A DNA stretch of 64,000 nt from Allacma fusca (GCA_947179485.1 OX359246.1:21514001-21578000), one strand, 5' to 3'. Shown: positions 41,771-55,302, numbered from the stretch's first letter. Notes: a model not told the origin generated them from the letters alone. Made by a program: numbers and translations.

Positions 41771-44639
41771 AGACCTAAATACAAAAGACTATAGGTACAT
41801 ATCTATGGATCTACATATAGTAATTGTATATGTACGTGCATACATATATGTACGTAGTACAAATATGTACGTATAATTATATCTGTTGACCACAGCTGTT
41901 TAGATGTGACTGTATCTTTTGTCAACTCAGCAATTCAATTTCCCTCCCCAGCTCGGATTCTTTATTATAGCAGTATTTCAATTATTTTCACTACAGTTAA
42001 TTAAATACTATGATTAACCCAATGGCTCCACTTTACGTGAGAGTACTACGAACGACTGTGGTCGTGGCCAGGAGCCCAAAGAGCTCCTCCAAACCAGAGC
42101 TGACTAGTTGTCTCCGTGAGGACCGGTCATGTAGATAATACATAGGACGCGTAAATACATATAATCGAAACTGATTAAATCCCTGGAATCAGTCCATGGG
42201 AGAGTGTGAGCAAAACTATGTTTTTTCACTCTCGACTTCCCTCCAGTCCTCACGCATCTGTTCCTCCCTCAATCCCTTATATACATAAACTCCCATTAGT
42301 TAAGTATATATGGGTGAAAGGAAGGAACACACTTGATTCTAACTCCCTTGCTCTCCCATCGATTAATCTCCTTTCACCGGGTGAGTACTATACACAAATA
42401 TTAGAGTCCTTCAACTCTCCACGGATTGTGAATGCTCACAAGCCCTGTTGAGATTACCCTTCAGGCTCGTGCCTCTGCCTCATGTGCTTTCACTCCGAGG
42501 AATTTAGGATGAAGCGTATAACTCTTGTGGATTTTATTCTCACGATGTATAAATTTGCCCGTCATTATTTTAGCATGTAACTTCTCTACACATACATTTC
42601 CTCTTCCATGATTGGGCTCAGTCAGCTGAGCTTTGTCAAAAAGGAAACTGATTTCCTCTGAATTTGTTCAATTCCCAATTCAGTTTTTACTATTGCTAAG
42701 ACGTATCTGGAAGTATTTGCAGAGCCATTAAGAATTTATTATAATTAAATGCTTGCAAAATTGTTAACATGCAAAATTTATTGTCATAGTGGATATCATG
42801 GTTGGTAACACACCATTGGTGAAAGTTACATTGGCAAAAGCGGGTCTCCGCAAATCTTTTGCTAATGAAATACAAAGTTGAAAATATTTAAAGGCAGTAC
42901 TTGAGAAAGCACCGAAAGATTTTATATCAGGATCAAGCATAAGCGTATGTATTTACAGGGAAATTCTCCCATAGCCCCAATATACTTATGAATGTATGTA
43001 TGTGTACATGTAATTATATATATGTAAGTATAGGTGGGTATACTTAGACGGGCTTAATTAATTAGGTGTCTTAATTAATTCAACTTGTACTGTAAATGAA
43101 GGAAGATGTTATCTGGGAGGGTTTTAATCGTAGTACAGAAGTAACTTCAGTAATTAGATCACTCTTCCCCCAAAACTCTCATGTACATTATTTGGATCTG
43201 AATGAATTCTTCGAGGATACTTGAAGCCATTTTGTGACAAAAGAAACAACTTGTAACAAAGGAAATAATTAACCATCATTTGCATGGGGATGAGCTCCCC
43301 CGTTATCTTCCACTGTACAATTCACTAGTCTAATTTGATGCTCATTTGTTTTAAAGTCTTGTTTACGAGGAGCTCAAGTATTTTCTTACTTACTTTACTT
43401 AGGTTTCGGGCATGCCTTCAGTTGGGACTTAATTCAAACTTGATGCTCCTGGGGGATCTTAAGTTTCCTTCAAATTCAACTATCCCTAGCGGCTCTTCAT
43501 TTTCAGCGCACTGCGTTGCCCATTTCCTAGGTATTAAAGCTATGTATGTATTGTATATTCTTGAATATACTTACGTAGTTCTAGATACCAATTCTAGTAA
43601 TTCCGCTCGAGTAGATTAGTACCCTGGGAAGTCATTAGTACCTGGTTGTAATTTCTGGAGTTTAGGTTTCTGAGATGAAGGAAAATTGTGTACAGGATGT
43701 CTGGACGTTATTTCCCCTATTTTGATCTGTAAAAGAATTATTTAAATCATTTATAGGTAATTTTCCTACATTTATGAGAATACCTGTGAGCTGATACATT
43801 TTACGAATTGTGATGCTGTAGCAAAATCCCTTTTCATTTCAATTCCGTTATACCTGGACTAAAATTTCTTCCAAAATGTTGGCATTTTATTTCAACTCCC
43901 GCTTGGAAATGCTGTGAACAATGATGAGCAAAACCTATTTTGCCCACAACGCTGTGCACAGCTCTGCAGAAAAATTTTTTTCAATACCATTGTAGGGCAA
44001 ATGTGAACAAATACACAAACAATGCTTCACGGTATTTTAAATGACCAAACGATATTTTAAATCCCTTCGTATGAAGCGTTCAAAATGTGACAATTTAACT
44101 TGAACAAATTTTATTAAAATTTTCATTCTCATCTACGGATAGATTGTATACTTATTTTAACTCGTAAGTATTGGAAAGCCACACTGAGTATTTAATTCTA
44201 CCATTGTTTCCACATTCAAAAATAATTATAAATTTTTGTCATATAAATGAAGACAGCTTAATCAGGGCCCATTCACCTTCGATATTGATAACATTCGTTA
44301 AATAAGAGTTGACAACGCTATGTTGTCCGTGGATTCTACTTACTTCAGCCACACCGTCTTGATTACTACTTAACACACATCAATTTTTGGAGGATCAGAA
44401 GCTTTCCGTCAACCGTCACAACAATCGAATGTTTTCGTTGTGACGTGCAATGATCATATCGGTTGAACATTTTCAGGTAAATCAAACATTTTTATAGCAT
44501 TATCCTAGACAAGAATCAAATCCCATATAATTTAGTTTTTTTGTTCTTCTGATGTAAACAAATATTGTTGGCACGGCCCTAAAAAAATCACATGAAACAT
44601 TTTCTTGAATTTCTGAACAAATTGTTTTAAAAACATTAA

Positions 44640-46495
44640 CGACTGAAAAAATTCCGATGCTGCCTTGTCCTTCAAATTGTTTCTTCCGTGCCATTGCTAT
44701 AATAGTTCCTCTATTCTTGATTTAACATGGGTTATAATTTTCTTGCTACCATTACATAATTGTTTCAAAATTCCATTATAATTTTTGCACTGAAAGGCTA
44801 AGTAGCACCACAAACGGCCCAATTTTTAACGCAATTCGATGCATGGAGTAAAATGTGCAAATTAAATTAATAAGTCTCAATCCCGTAAAGACCCTGGGTT
44901 TGCTGAACAAAGTCACGGAGTGTAATCTCACAGTAAACAAGATCTTCGATTGCAATTGACTCATCTGACATAATCATTAATCTATTTTATAGCTTGTTGG
45001 CGTGGTTTCCGTGCACTTCAAGGAAGAATACCGTTTAAAACCGTTGAAGAAACAAATGACCAAGTCCTCTACTCTGATGCCTTCCCAAACTTTCTGTGGG
45101 TCATATCCTGAACCGCTCGATCGTAGTAAAATGGAACTATGCACGATTTTAAACCTTATTCATTTTCTGAATATGTTTCCCAATGTAAAACGGCCGGTCG
45201 GGGTTCCAGGCATCCAACCAAAAACATGTAAGCATTTTCACCGCTCCGAGAAATGCATTATGCCGTAAACAAATCGGTTTACAATGTTAAAATGTTTAGG
45301 AGGTAGCAACTGTGACGCATACTTGACCGCCATAAAATTTGTTTTCCTACTATTTCAAACACTCAGCAAATTCTTTAATTGCTTGAGTTGGTCCACAAAA
45401 TTTTCTTTTGTTCGCAGAGGAGCTTCGAATTTGAATACCCATTTACGACTTCTTTCTTTCCTCATCTATCCAGATACTTTCACCCTTTAATAAGCACCAG
45501 GAACACCCATATTGTCCATTAAATTGATGCATTTCTTGCACAGCAAAACTTGCTACAGAGTCGGCCACAAATATTGTAAAGTACAGCAAGCTTTGTTGTC
45601 TTTGTGATTCCATTCAAAGAGCACCAAAGATAAATCGTTGCACTGTTTCGAAAAGGGTTTCACAAAATCTTCGAAATTATGTTCTGCTTTACCAAACCAA
45701 ATGACAGCTATAAATGTGTTCGATCGCCTCACACTATGACTCCACTCATTAATTGATACAAGAATTTGATAGAAGTTAAACTTCGAAGAGCTAAGTAAAG
45801 AAACCCCATGTGTATTAGCCGAACAAGTAAATTGAAGCTCTGAAGGTTCGCATGTGTGTATAATACACCATCACAAATATCTCCCAAAACTTGATGTCTG
45901 ACGTTTGCATTCATCTTGATTAGGTTTTCATGTAAATTCTTGGCAACTTCCGATGGTAGAACGCAGAATTTTGTGAATATCGAATTGGTAGAAAGACATA
46001 TTCTGTTCTTGCAAACATTTGTAATTTGTCTCAGAATCGCAACGTTTCCAGTTATTGCTATTACAGGAAGTGGCAATGTACATTTTACAGTAACTACATA
46101 AATTATGTGCTTCGGAATTTGGTTTTCTTGTTTGAAATTATGTTCTTGATACATACTTGGTGCAATGCCTACCAGATCCGGATTTAGCATTCCGACGAAA
46201 GTAACCAGGTCCTGCGTGGCTGCTGTGAGATTATGACGGATAACGAACGCATAAATAATGTCATTAATTTCGTCAAAAGACACATCACTGGAACTGTTCT
46301 ATAACAGTTCAAAATATAATATGTATTAACCTAAATTATTGTTGAATAAAGGTTTAAAACTAAATGGAACATTGCAAATAGTTTATTTACCTCCTCAAAT
46401 GTTTCATTAGGTTCATGTGCTGATTCACGATAATCGCATTCATCGGTGTTGATCACTTTGGGTCTTGGCACTGTGGGCAAACTGGAAGACTGAGG
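44640..46495 (-). pseudogene. Degenerate spliced DNA transposase, probably CACTA/EnSpm-like
   Basis: Read on the - strand, pieces of one transposase appear in order across several frames. A short exon (46495-46392, ending NETFEE at a GTAAAT donor) is followed after a small intron by DEINDIIYAFVIRHNL and TFVGMLNPDL (about 46280-46160). Then come a zinc-ribbon-like CSYC at about 46090, the segment HNFEDFVKPFSKQCNDL (about 45680), GQYGCSWC near 45510, LLPPKHFNIVNRFV...MHFSER near 45280, and NLHILLHASNCVKNW near 44840. This order (QFNG+YGC..C, FDIV..+..DYMH, N.H.LLH....V..WG) is the layout of a transposase family widespread in animals that I associate with CACTA/EnSpm elements. Stops and frameshifts between blocks show it is dead. 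Element ends were not found. Confidence 0.6.
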
Positions 46496-47670
46496 ACCGA
46501 ATCAGATTATTTGGGATAGTACCATCAACAAGTGCCTAATACTATACCAAAGTTAGTGCTAATGACAACTATTCCAAAACCATATATTTCAATATATTTG
46601 TTTTTAATTTTCACGCCAATCAGTTTAGCAATCAATGAAATTACCAGAAATGGCATCTGCAACGTCTGAAATAACGACTTGTTGTATTTATGTGTATATT
46701 AAGTATACGTATGTATACACTTGTGCTGTCAAGGTACACGTCATCACATTGTTCGTTTCGTTCAGCTCTGTAGAATAGAGGTCATTGGTTTCGTTTGTTT
46801 CGTTATCGGTTTTGAAACAATACGAGAACAAGAGCATCGGAAGTAAGTAATGAACGAGACAAACAGGACAATGCAAAACACATGTTCATTTGTTGAAATG
46901 TGAGCAACCAATTTGGAGCATGCAAAAAAGCTGGGAATAGAACACTTAGATTATAATAAATAAACGAAGCTAAATAATATATAAAAATAGATTAATTTAA
47001 ATAAATTATACCAGGAAAAATCACAAGTACCGAAATATTCATTTTGTGGTATGAACCATAAAATTGAAAAGCATATAAAGACCTTGAGAAAAATAAATAA
47101 AGGCCTTCAACAACTCTAGAACCACGAGCTCTAAAAGGTCTTAGTTGGTTCAATTGTATAGAAAGTATAACTGTTCTGTTTAAAATGTTCTTAAGCAAGA
47201 TTTAGTTGCAAACGCTAATTTCAGTAGATTTATCTAGTTGTCTCCTGCTGTAGTTATACTCACCCCTCGTGTGGCTATCTGGAGTATAAAATGGCGCGTT
47301 TTACGTCCCATTACTAATCAATATGCAAGCGTCCATGATTATATTTTCCATTGTGAAGTTTATTACCAGTATAATTTGAGTTAAAATGTTTATTGCAGTC
47401 GCATTTTTAAGTGATCTTGAAGAATTTGCTGTCGTGTTATCACAAAACATTGTTAATGCGACGATTCGAATACAGTAAACAAGTTGGGAAGAAACTGAAA
47501 ATCCAGTGGGGAAGGAAGTCTTACGATGCTTTGTTTCGAGGCTACAGTTAGTTTCATTATTTAACTGCTTGTAGTTATTAATGTTAATTCGGGTTTAAAC
47601 CGTCAATGATTTATATACACTAGCAGTCATTTTATCGTCATTGTTTTGTGGTTTTATGTACTTGTAATTA
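46496..47670. other. Region between transposase remnant and foldback element
   Basis: No gene recognised. On the + strand near 47400-47560 some segments look weakly coding (SDLEEFAVVLSQNIVNATI) but are short and broken. It may belong to the same old transposon as the transposase remnant. Confidence 0.35.
47659..47670. repeat. Left copy of the 12-bp duplication TACTTGTAATTA
   Basis: Identical to 49744-49755 and abutting the GGGTATGTCG end of the foldback-like element. Confidence 0.85.
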
Positions 47671-49743
47671 GGGTATGTCGTTTTGAAAATGCCCGACATT
47701 TTGGGCAACTCGCCCGCCCAAAATTCCAGGGCATTTTGAGCATTTTCATTTCAGGTCGAGGGCGGCATATTGGGCAAGGGCATTTTTCATCGAGGACAAA
47801 TTGGGCATTTTGGGCAGAATCGTGGAATATAATAGAACAAAATATACAATTTGACAATGAATTTGAAAATTACTTTGTAATTTTGGAGAAAAAGAGTTCG
47901 AAATTATCTTGAAAATTGTATTCTGTATGTCATTATTTTGACGAAATTAATTCAACCGGTGATGAAATACGTTTGGATACCATAGGTCATATTGAACATT
48001 ACAATTTGTGAAACACCTGTACCATACTTGCAGTTTTGGTCCAAAGTTCAAATTCAGTTCCATTCACATCCCAAAATTTTTCGTGCCGTTCAGTTAAGTT
48101 CAGTTCCCCTTGTCCAAATTCCGTCGTAGTTCAGTTCAATTCACTGCGTACTTTCCAGTCGTTACGTTCAGTTCAGTTCATCCTTGCAGTATTTTTTCAA
48201 AGTTCAATTCAATTCATTATATATTTTTCGGTCGTTCAGTTCAGTTCACTTTATCTGTCATTAGAGTGTCACTTATGATATATTTTAGTGACATTTAGTT
48301 ATATTTTTATAACTGACTTTGAACTTTGGCTGAATCAAGATTTTTCGCTAAGTGACTGGTTAAATAACTGCTTTCAAAACTCCGGTGTTTTGAAAGCAGT
48401 ATTGACTTTGAGCTTTCTGATAAACAATCAGGATAGAAAAACCAAGCGCTTCCAAATTAATAAATAATATAACTATGCATACAATTATTGATCTTTTTAA
48501 TACATGCAACTCGTTATAGTATGTAAAAATCGGTTTGATTGTACTCAATTTGTTTGATTTGTAATGTAATATCATTTACATGGATAATCAATAACCAGGG
48601 TGCTAGCTTTTAAGATTACAACAATACAATTTATGGTCATGCACTTTAGAGATATATAATATTCGTTTTGTGTTCACGTTTGTACAAGCTTATATACAAA
48701 CCCTGACTCCTAAGTTCAATTCAGTTCAGTTTTTGTTACTTGAACGTATGTAAACGTTCGTTCACGTTCCAAATAAGTTTTTCTGAGTTCAATTCAAGTT
48801 CATTCAATCAACAGTTTGCATTTAGCTAGTTCGTTCAAGTTCATTCAAAAACAATAAGAATAAGGGCTAGTTCAGTTCAGTTCACCACTTTATGAACTGA
48901 ACGACTGCAAGTATGACCTGTACAGTACACGATACGGCTATAAATTAAAATATTCTAAGAACTATTTTTCCAAACTGCAGACGATGTAAAATGAACTTCC
49001 ACCATCCTGGGAATATTCACATACCCCTATGCATGTATGTATATTACTGTGATCAGAAATGTCTTTTTGGTTAAAATTTGAACCCATACGGTAATTGTTT
49101 TGTACACCATAAAACTACAAACAACAATATTTGGGGGACTCGTATGGAGGATGTATATTGGTTTCTACTCGAGCCATTTTTGGCTGATCGTTACAAACTG
49201 CAGACAATAGTGATGTAGAATAAAATGAGTATAAAATTCAGCTACATCACCCATTTAAATTTTGACTGATCCATTACTATCAGATTTTTACTTTAGGAGT
49301 TTGTACTCCAAAAGAAAATAGTACTTCTGTCCACCCGTCAGTGACGCATATGTAAATTTATTTAATATTATTGTTTACATAGAAATTTATTTTCGTAGGA
49401 GTGATAAATGATATCACCTCATGTGAATGAAATTAAATTGATTTGACTGTTTTTGCCATTAAAATATACGCGAAGAAGCGAATACCCAGACATTCACATT
49501 TGTAACTTTTCCTTGGCTGCGCTTTCATGCATTTGGATGGATATTATGAATATATGCTATAGTAATCCAATTTTGGTGCCATGAAAATGCCCCAAATGCC
49601 CAACTTGCCCTGCCCAAAATGCCCAAAATCAGGGCATTTTCAAAAGCTGCCCACATGCCCAGTTTTTGGGCATGTGGGCAAGCATTTTGGGCATTTTCAG
49701 CTGGGCGGGCAAAAACTGCAGGGCATTTTCAATCGACATACCC
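47671..49743. mobile_element. Foldback-like DNA element with repeat-rich inverted ends
   Basis: The left end reads GGGTATGTCG then TTTTGAAAATGCCC. The right end, reverse-complemented, reads GGGTATGTCG then ATTGAAAATGCCC. Both ends run inward into about 150-180 bp dominated by GGGCATTTT/AAAATGCCC and TTGGGCA words in imperfect repeats, the pattern of foldback transposons. A 12-bp direct repeat TACTTGTAATTA lies immediately outside both ends (47659-47670 and 49744-49755). The interior has no transposase, so it is non-autonomous. A smaller element is nested inside at 48023-48916. Confidence 0.85.
48023..48916. mobile_element. Non-autonomous hAT-like element with GTTCA-rich arms
   Basis: Terminal inverted repeats CATACTTGCAG (48023-48033) and CTGCAAGTATG (48906-48916) are flanked by an 8-bp direct repeat ACCTGTAC (48015-48022 and 48917-48924). 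Both arms are packed with GTTCA/TTCAGTTCA words on the left and GTTCA/GAACTG words on the right, and no transposase is present. An 8-bp duplication and ends starting CA fit hAT-type elements. The superfamily is an inference. It sits inside the foldback-like element. Confidence 0.8.
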
Positions 49744-49755
49744 TACTTGTAATTA
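49744..49755. repeat. Right copy of the 12-bp duplication TACTTGTAATTA
   Basis: Identical to 47659-47670, directly after the CGACATACCC end. Confidence 0.85.
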
Positions 49756-49784
49756 ATACTTGTTTATGTAATTTTTGTTCCTCA

Positions 49785-51198
49785 GAATCATACCGTTTCT
49801 ATAGCCTTACAGGATCGAAACCGGAAATGGAAAGCATTTGCGATGGTTTGCACCTGAAGCTGCAAAAAATGACAACAGTGGAAGTGAACCAATGTCTACG
49901 TCCTCTAAAAGCATCAATCGTAAACATAAGGTAATTAGATATTTTTGTAAATAATGGTCCATGCCGTCACCAATTCGTTATTCTATGTAGCGTTCGAAGC
50001 AGATTGTAACTGCATAATACATATCAGACGTTCTGGGTAATCGTAGTAGAAATGAAGTTGATTATCTACCCTCGAACCTGAATGATGATTCAACATTTAA
50101 GGCTTTTCATATAATATTTAATCAACTAATAACGGATCAAATTGATAAAATTCTTCGATTGTTTGTATATTTGTATAATTTGTTTATGTAGAATCCGGAT
50201 AGTGGTGATTGGCATACCGATGCAACGCTTCCTGAGGAAAGCCACACAGTATCTGTTGATCGTTTGAGAAATAAAGTCCTTCCAGTGGTTACACCCGACC
50301 AGGACAATGATTGTGCAAACAAGGTGAGGGAATTAGAACTCAAGATTGTCGCGTTAACTATCGCCAAGAAAAAGTGTCGAGATAAATTCTGGTTTCATTT
50401 CGCAGTTCCAGTCTACCTACATTTTATCCCACTGATGTTACTAATATCTCATTTTAATTAATTAGCTAAAATTAAGGCCCTGTAGGAGGATGTTGATGCT
50501 CTGGAGTCCAAACTACTGTTGCCTTCTATGGTTTTTGATTTAAAAAATCTGAGCCCTTGATTAGTCAATATACCATTACCAGCAATATTTAAACCATATC
50601 TAATTGACAAGATATTCAATGTAATTAACTAATTTGAAACAGGCCAGCTATCTTACAAACTTTATTGGTTTTCGGGCTACCCATCACTGAATTCTTTTTT
50701 ATAGTTCAATGGCCACTAAAGGTCAATTTCATTCAGGTCTACCAGAGCCAGTTGACTAACAGAAATTTGCCAGAATCATTAAAATAAAATTTCATAACTT
50801 GTTAATTTTTAGCCGGTGTTAACCCTTTGCCATTGTGTAGCCTTTAAAAACAATGAAGCCGCAAACAAGTGCTGATTTTCAATGTTTACTCTTACTGGGT
50901 AGGAATTTTTGGGTGATATTAGTAAAAACAATAAGGCACTAAGTATAAAAATATACTGGGATGCCTTTGTTCAAGCGTATAATGCTTATCACTATTTACA
51001 AAAAATGTGGTGATGAAGTACTCTCTAACGTACGACATTTGGGCAAGAAGTTACAATACCTGCGCAAGCCCAACCATGCTAGACGAAAATAAGACTGCGC
51101 TACAACGTAAAGATTCTGGAACAAGTTTTAACAATTCATCACTCTCTCTTCCATTCACAAACGCTGAAACAACTGCCGCAAGAAAATTTAAGAAATAA
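49785..51198 (+). other. Exon-like segments of unknown identity
   Basis: An acceptor-like TTCCTCAG precedes about 49794, and an open segment (TGSKPEMESIC or, in another frame, RWFAPEAAKNDNSGSEPMS) ends near 49930 at AAG/GTAATT. A second segment from about 50191 encodes DSGDWHTDATLPEESHTVSV, then ANKVRELELKIVALTIAKKK, a short possible coiled coil, with a possible donor GTGAGG at 50323. A third at 51007-51198 encodes MLDENKTALQRKDSGTS. I recognise no family. They could be an accessory gene of the old transposon or a small host gene into whose intron the foldback element inserted. Confidence 0.25.
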
Positions 51199-54100
51199 GT
51201 TAACACGAAATGAACTACAGCGATTATGATATGAAAAGTGATGCGAAAGGACAAGGAGTAATATTTACAGTATACAGAATAACTATTCTGCATTGAACTT
51301 GAATGTAACTAGAAATTTAAGTTTGAACATGAAACTCAAGTTTGAAAAAAATAAACAAAACCGGAAGCACTAAGTTGAAGAACAAGACAAACAAAGTTCG
51401 ATGAAGGCAATTATTTCAAATTTTACGTACATGTTTAGCCAAAAAATATCCAGTTTCATTTCTGACATATTTAATATTATGGCAAGTATATAGTTACCTC
51501 GATCAATAATATTTATTCCAATTCGTGTTCTTTGTGATTAGAGTAGGAGCGACAACATGCACTTTTGTTATAGTTGTTGTCATGCATAGCAGTACCATGC
51601 TGAAGGATAGAGCCTCATGAAAGACATGAACATTTTCTTCACAATACACCAGGCCTTCAAATAACAATTTACCTAGCTACGAAGTTTGACGTGATAATTT
51701 GGTTTTAGATCAGTGATTTATTTGGGAAAAGTCATATGATTTCAATCAGGCTTGTGTGCAATAATTTCTAATTTACTGGCTAATAAAATGCACGTATGAG
51801 GTTTCATATTTCCTACATATTTAACATCGGTTTTATCCTTCAAAATAGGACCTTGAACCCCGTCTACTGTATTCCCCAGAAAAAATTCTAAATTTCTTTC
51901 AGTATAATAGGCTGCTCAGACAGCACTTACTGAATTAGATCAATAAGCGAGGCATTTGAAAATTTTCAATACAATTGACCACCAACTTGAGCAAACAATT
52001 ATCTGAAATTCAATTGTATATTTTCCCCTGAGTAGCAGTAAGCGAGGAATATTTCTCGGTACCCTGTGCAGGGCTAGGAAGCCAAGCAGGAACTTATTTT
52101 ATCAACCAATTACACATGCACATGTGTACATAAGCCTTCTCATTAAGTAAACAAATTCCCAGTTCTATCTTTGGCAAAGACTCAACTTCTTGTTCTTTAT
52201 ACCACCCAAAATGCACTTGTGTCCAATCGCTTCTGAGTTTATTTAATAATTGTGGTTTCCCATGCATATTTCCTCTGACCATAAACGATTAAGCTCATAT
52301 CCATGGATCCAATTGCTTCCATGTGCGAGCAGTTTAAAGTGAAATATTTTATTCGTACCATTTCCAGTTAACAAGGGAAAGTCCAGCTTTTGAACTTCCC
52401 AGAAAAAAAAACTGGGCGTAATTCTCAACTGCAGTTTGCAAGGCCACCTATTAAGTCTCCAGGAATTGGGTGCTTGGTTCATATTTACTTCCATTTTTAT
52501 TTCCTCCGTAGGATTTTATGTCCCTCAAGGGAACTTCCACTCCATGGTAAAGGCGACGAGAGAATTGAATATCTATAGTTCTGGAGTGGTTTATGTGGAA
52601 ACTTTCCGATCCGATATTGTGCACACTGAGCAGAATTGATGCGCCCTGCACTTCCAATTACTTACTACATATGTATGTACAATTTTCATGAAGATGTCTT
52701 CCGTTACGGAGTCATGTAGGAAGTCATGGGGGAAAAATATTGAAACAAAATTCAGTCATAACGAAAAACTTTCGGGGGCTGTAACAATTGGAACAGATTG
52801 CAATAACTACCTAAATTTTGTAAATATCGGAAGTTTCCTTAACATTAATTAATTTTTAACTCCCTTTCCTGTCTACCTCAATTTTGTTTTTATGGTGTAA
52901 GGGCAATATTTGACGTCTTCAATTTATTTCTTTTCCTTCTTTCTTATTGTTTACAACACATGTGCATGGATCTCGTACAGCTGGAAATATACTTGAAGAG
53001 CGTAGATGGAAACGAAATGAGTAATTTTTTTTAAAGAATTTTATTTCACAGAATTTATTACTCCCTAGGTGCAAAATTTGATATTAATTTTAAATTAAAA
53101 ACTTGATTTGTTTTTTTCTTATAGTTATTGACATCTTTCGTTCATGCCCTAAATATTGAAAAAAGTCAATGAAACCAGTTCAAGGAATTTTTCAATTTCT
53201 AAACTTTGAAATAGAATTGCTGTGGAACGTTTTTTGCTTCCGTACTTTTTCTTGTCTGAGCTCGGGGAAAGAAAGGGGTGTCGTGGGAACTGGTGTAAAT
53301 GAAAAACTGGGAGAGTCAGAGAATTCCCAACAATTCCCTCAACACGTCAAGAACAAGTCAAGTTTATTGCCCGTCGTAAGACTCACAATTTGAATACTAG
53401 CTCTACCACATTTTCACACATCTCATATGCAGCTCAAATGTCGGAATTCCGGGTTTAGGCATGCAAAGAAGCCGAGAGTACATATTTCAGGATCAAATAT
53501 GTTCCTCGTGAGTTGAGGAGCTCTGGCAGTCACATTTGAGGAGGAATAATTTGATCATTTTACTCATTTCTTGAATGCTGTCCCAGATTTATTTAAACGG
53601 GCGTACATACTTATTTTACCGTTTTCTCATTTACATACGCATGCCTTACATAGTAGGATCCAGATTGCAGTGCTACTGTCGGGAATAGCACCAAGTTCCA
53701 AAGTACAGGAATTTGATACTTATTACATGCATAGATCCAATGTGAGAAATATTATACGGTGGTAAACGTAGAATCTTATTTCTATACTCAACTCATACGT
53801 TCCATCCCTCAGAAGTTAAGGGAACTCTGGAAAATTAAAAAGTCACAATTGATTCCCAAGTATGGGGTCCTGGTTTCTCAGATTTTAATTAAAAACCCCA
53901 TTGTTACCTAACGTCTGTTTAAATACCCCTTTCGCTTTTAATCAAATGAAGACTTGAGGACAGCTCAGGATTCATTACGGCTGGAATTGCACCGGATATT
54001 TAAAAATCAATTGTATGAATAGATTTCAGCCCCACATGCATCTACATACACAAATTTCATTTGAACCATGACATTGACATGAAATTCTTTCATTTGGGTA

Positions 54101-55270
54101 AGCCTCCGTGGGGAATTCATACATTGACCCTGCATATATGGACTGTGCCTGAATATGCATTACTTTTGTCATGCGTGCAGATGTATTTATTACAGTAGCC
54201 TCCAACCATACCAGCGTTTCTGACACTAGAAATTTAACTCCCCAAAAGTTACATTCTCACATGAGGATACAAAATCATGTGGCTGGTAACATTATTAAAA
54301 TATTTTCCCTGAATGTAAACAGTGCTCAGAAGTCTCTCATATCCGGAGTACACTTTATGTCATGCAAGGAATATAGTATAACAGATCCAGAAGCTCCCTC
54401 GGAATGAGTTGGTTGGGAATGACATTTTTGAAATAAATTTTCCAGCGGGGAATCCTGAGTCCTGTGCATGAGCGGAAATTTATATGAAATCCCTAAACAT
54501 ATCCACTCTGTAAGGAATTAATTCGGGGAAATTGAGCACAACTGTCAAAATCTTTGGGACGTCCTCCCAGGACTGTTTTGTTTCCATTAGAACTTTGTTA
54601 TTTCAACTGGATGATAGGGAAAAATTAATGAATCACTCGGTCTATCTGGTCTCATGAAAATTTAAGCCCACTAGTTGTCAAATCTAACGGAACATGCTCA
54701 ACGGTCCTGTAAATTCTGTAATAATTGTGACCTGGACGACTACCTCCTTTCAAATATGACTTAAAGTGTTTTTAAAATTATTCCATATTGTATTCTTTGG
54801 TTGTGATTTAATTAAAACGGCGCCTGGCAATGAGGATTTCAGAGGAATATTGTCGAATGTTTTCATAAAATTTACAAATTTGCTTCAAAACAATTTTGGA
54901 GGAATATTTCTGGGAAGGCAGGAAAATTCAATCAATGCGGACGCGTAATGATTTTTTACGAAGCTGGAAACTTTCTCCTTTTAAAAATGTAGCACTTCAT
55001 TGTCCCTTTATTTACTCAAGCTCCCAATAAAAATAGAATACAAAATATTACGCGTGTCTGTATCTGTGTGTATTTTGAGGGCGGAAGTGTCCAAAAATAA
55101 TGTACCTTTTGAGTATCGTCTCTTATTTTTAAACTCCTTCAATGTTACTCCTTTCCCCTTGCTAAGCTCTCTCAAGGAAGTGTCTTTGGAGTCTTTTGGA
55201 GGTGTATGTGTGTATCGTGTTGATGAAATATGGAGAAAGCTTGAGGTTCAAGGAAAGACAAACTTGCCAT

Positions 55271-55302
55271 GGAGAGAGGGAGAGGGAGAGAGAGAGAGAG
55301 AG
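55271..55302. repeat. GA-rich microsatellite
   Basis: GAGAGAGGGAGAGGGAGAGAG-type run, imperfect (GA)n. Confidence 0.8.

Larger units (their letters stand above)
36151..44400. other. Long stretch without a recognised gene
   Basis: No frame shows a domain I recognise and no transposon ends were found. The best open frame is on the - strand at 36972-37493 (listed separately). A short (GT)n run lies at 41751-41770. I cannot exclude small exons or non-coding RNAs. Confidence 0.5.

Noticed and set aside
45002-45268. 88-residue + strand open frame
   Set aside because: It is the antisense shadow of the - strand transposase remnant, whose motifs are seen in the other direction.
47654-47912. Open frames on both strands at the left arm of the foldback element
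   Set aside because: They come from GGGCATTTT repeats of the inverted arm and have no protein pattern.
48036-48298. + strand open frames rich in Ser, Phe and Val (QFSS repeats)
   Set aside because: Translation of GTTCA-type simple repeats in the arm of the hAT-like element.
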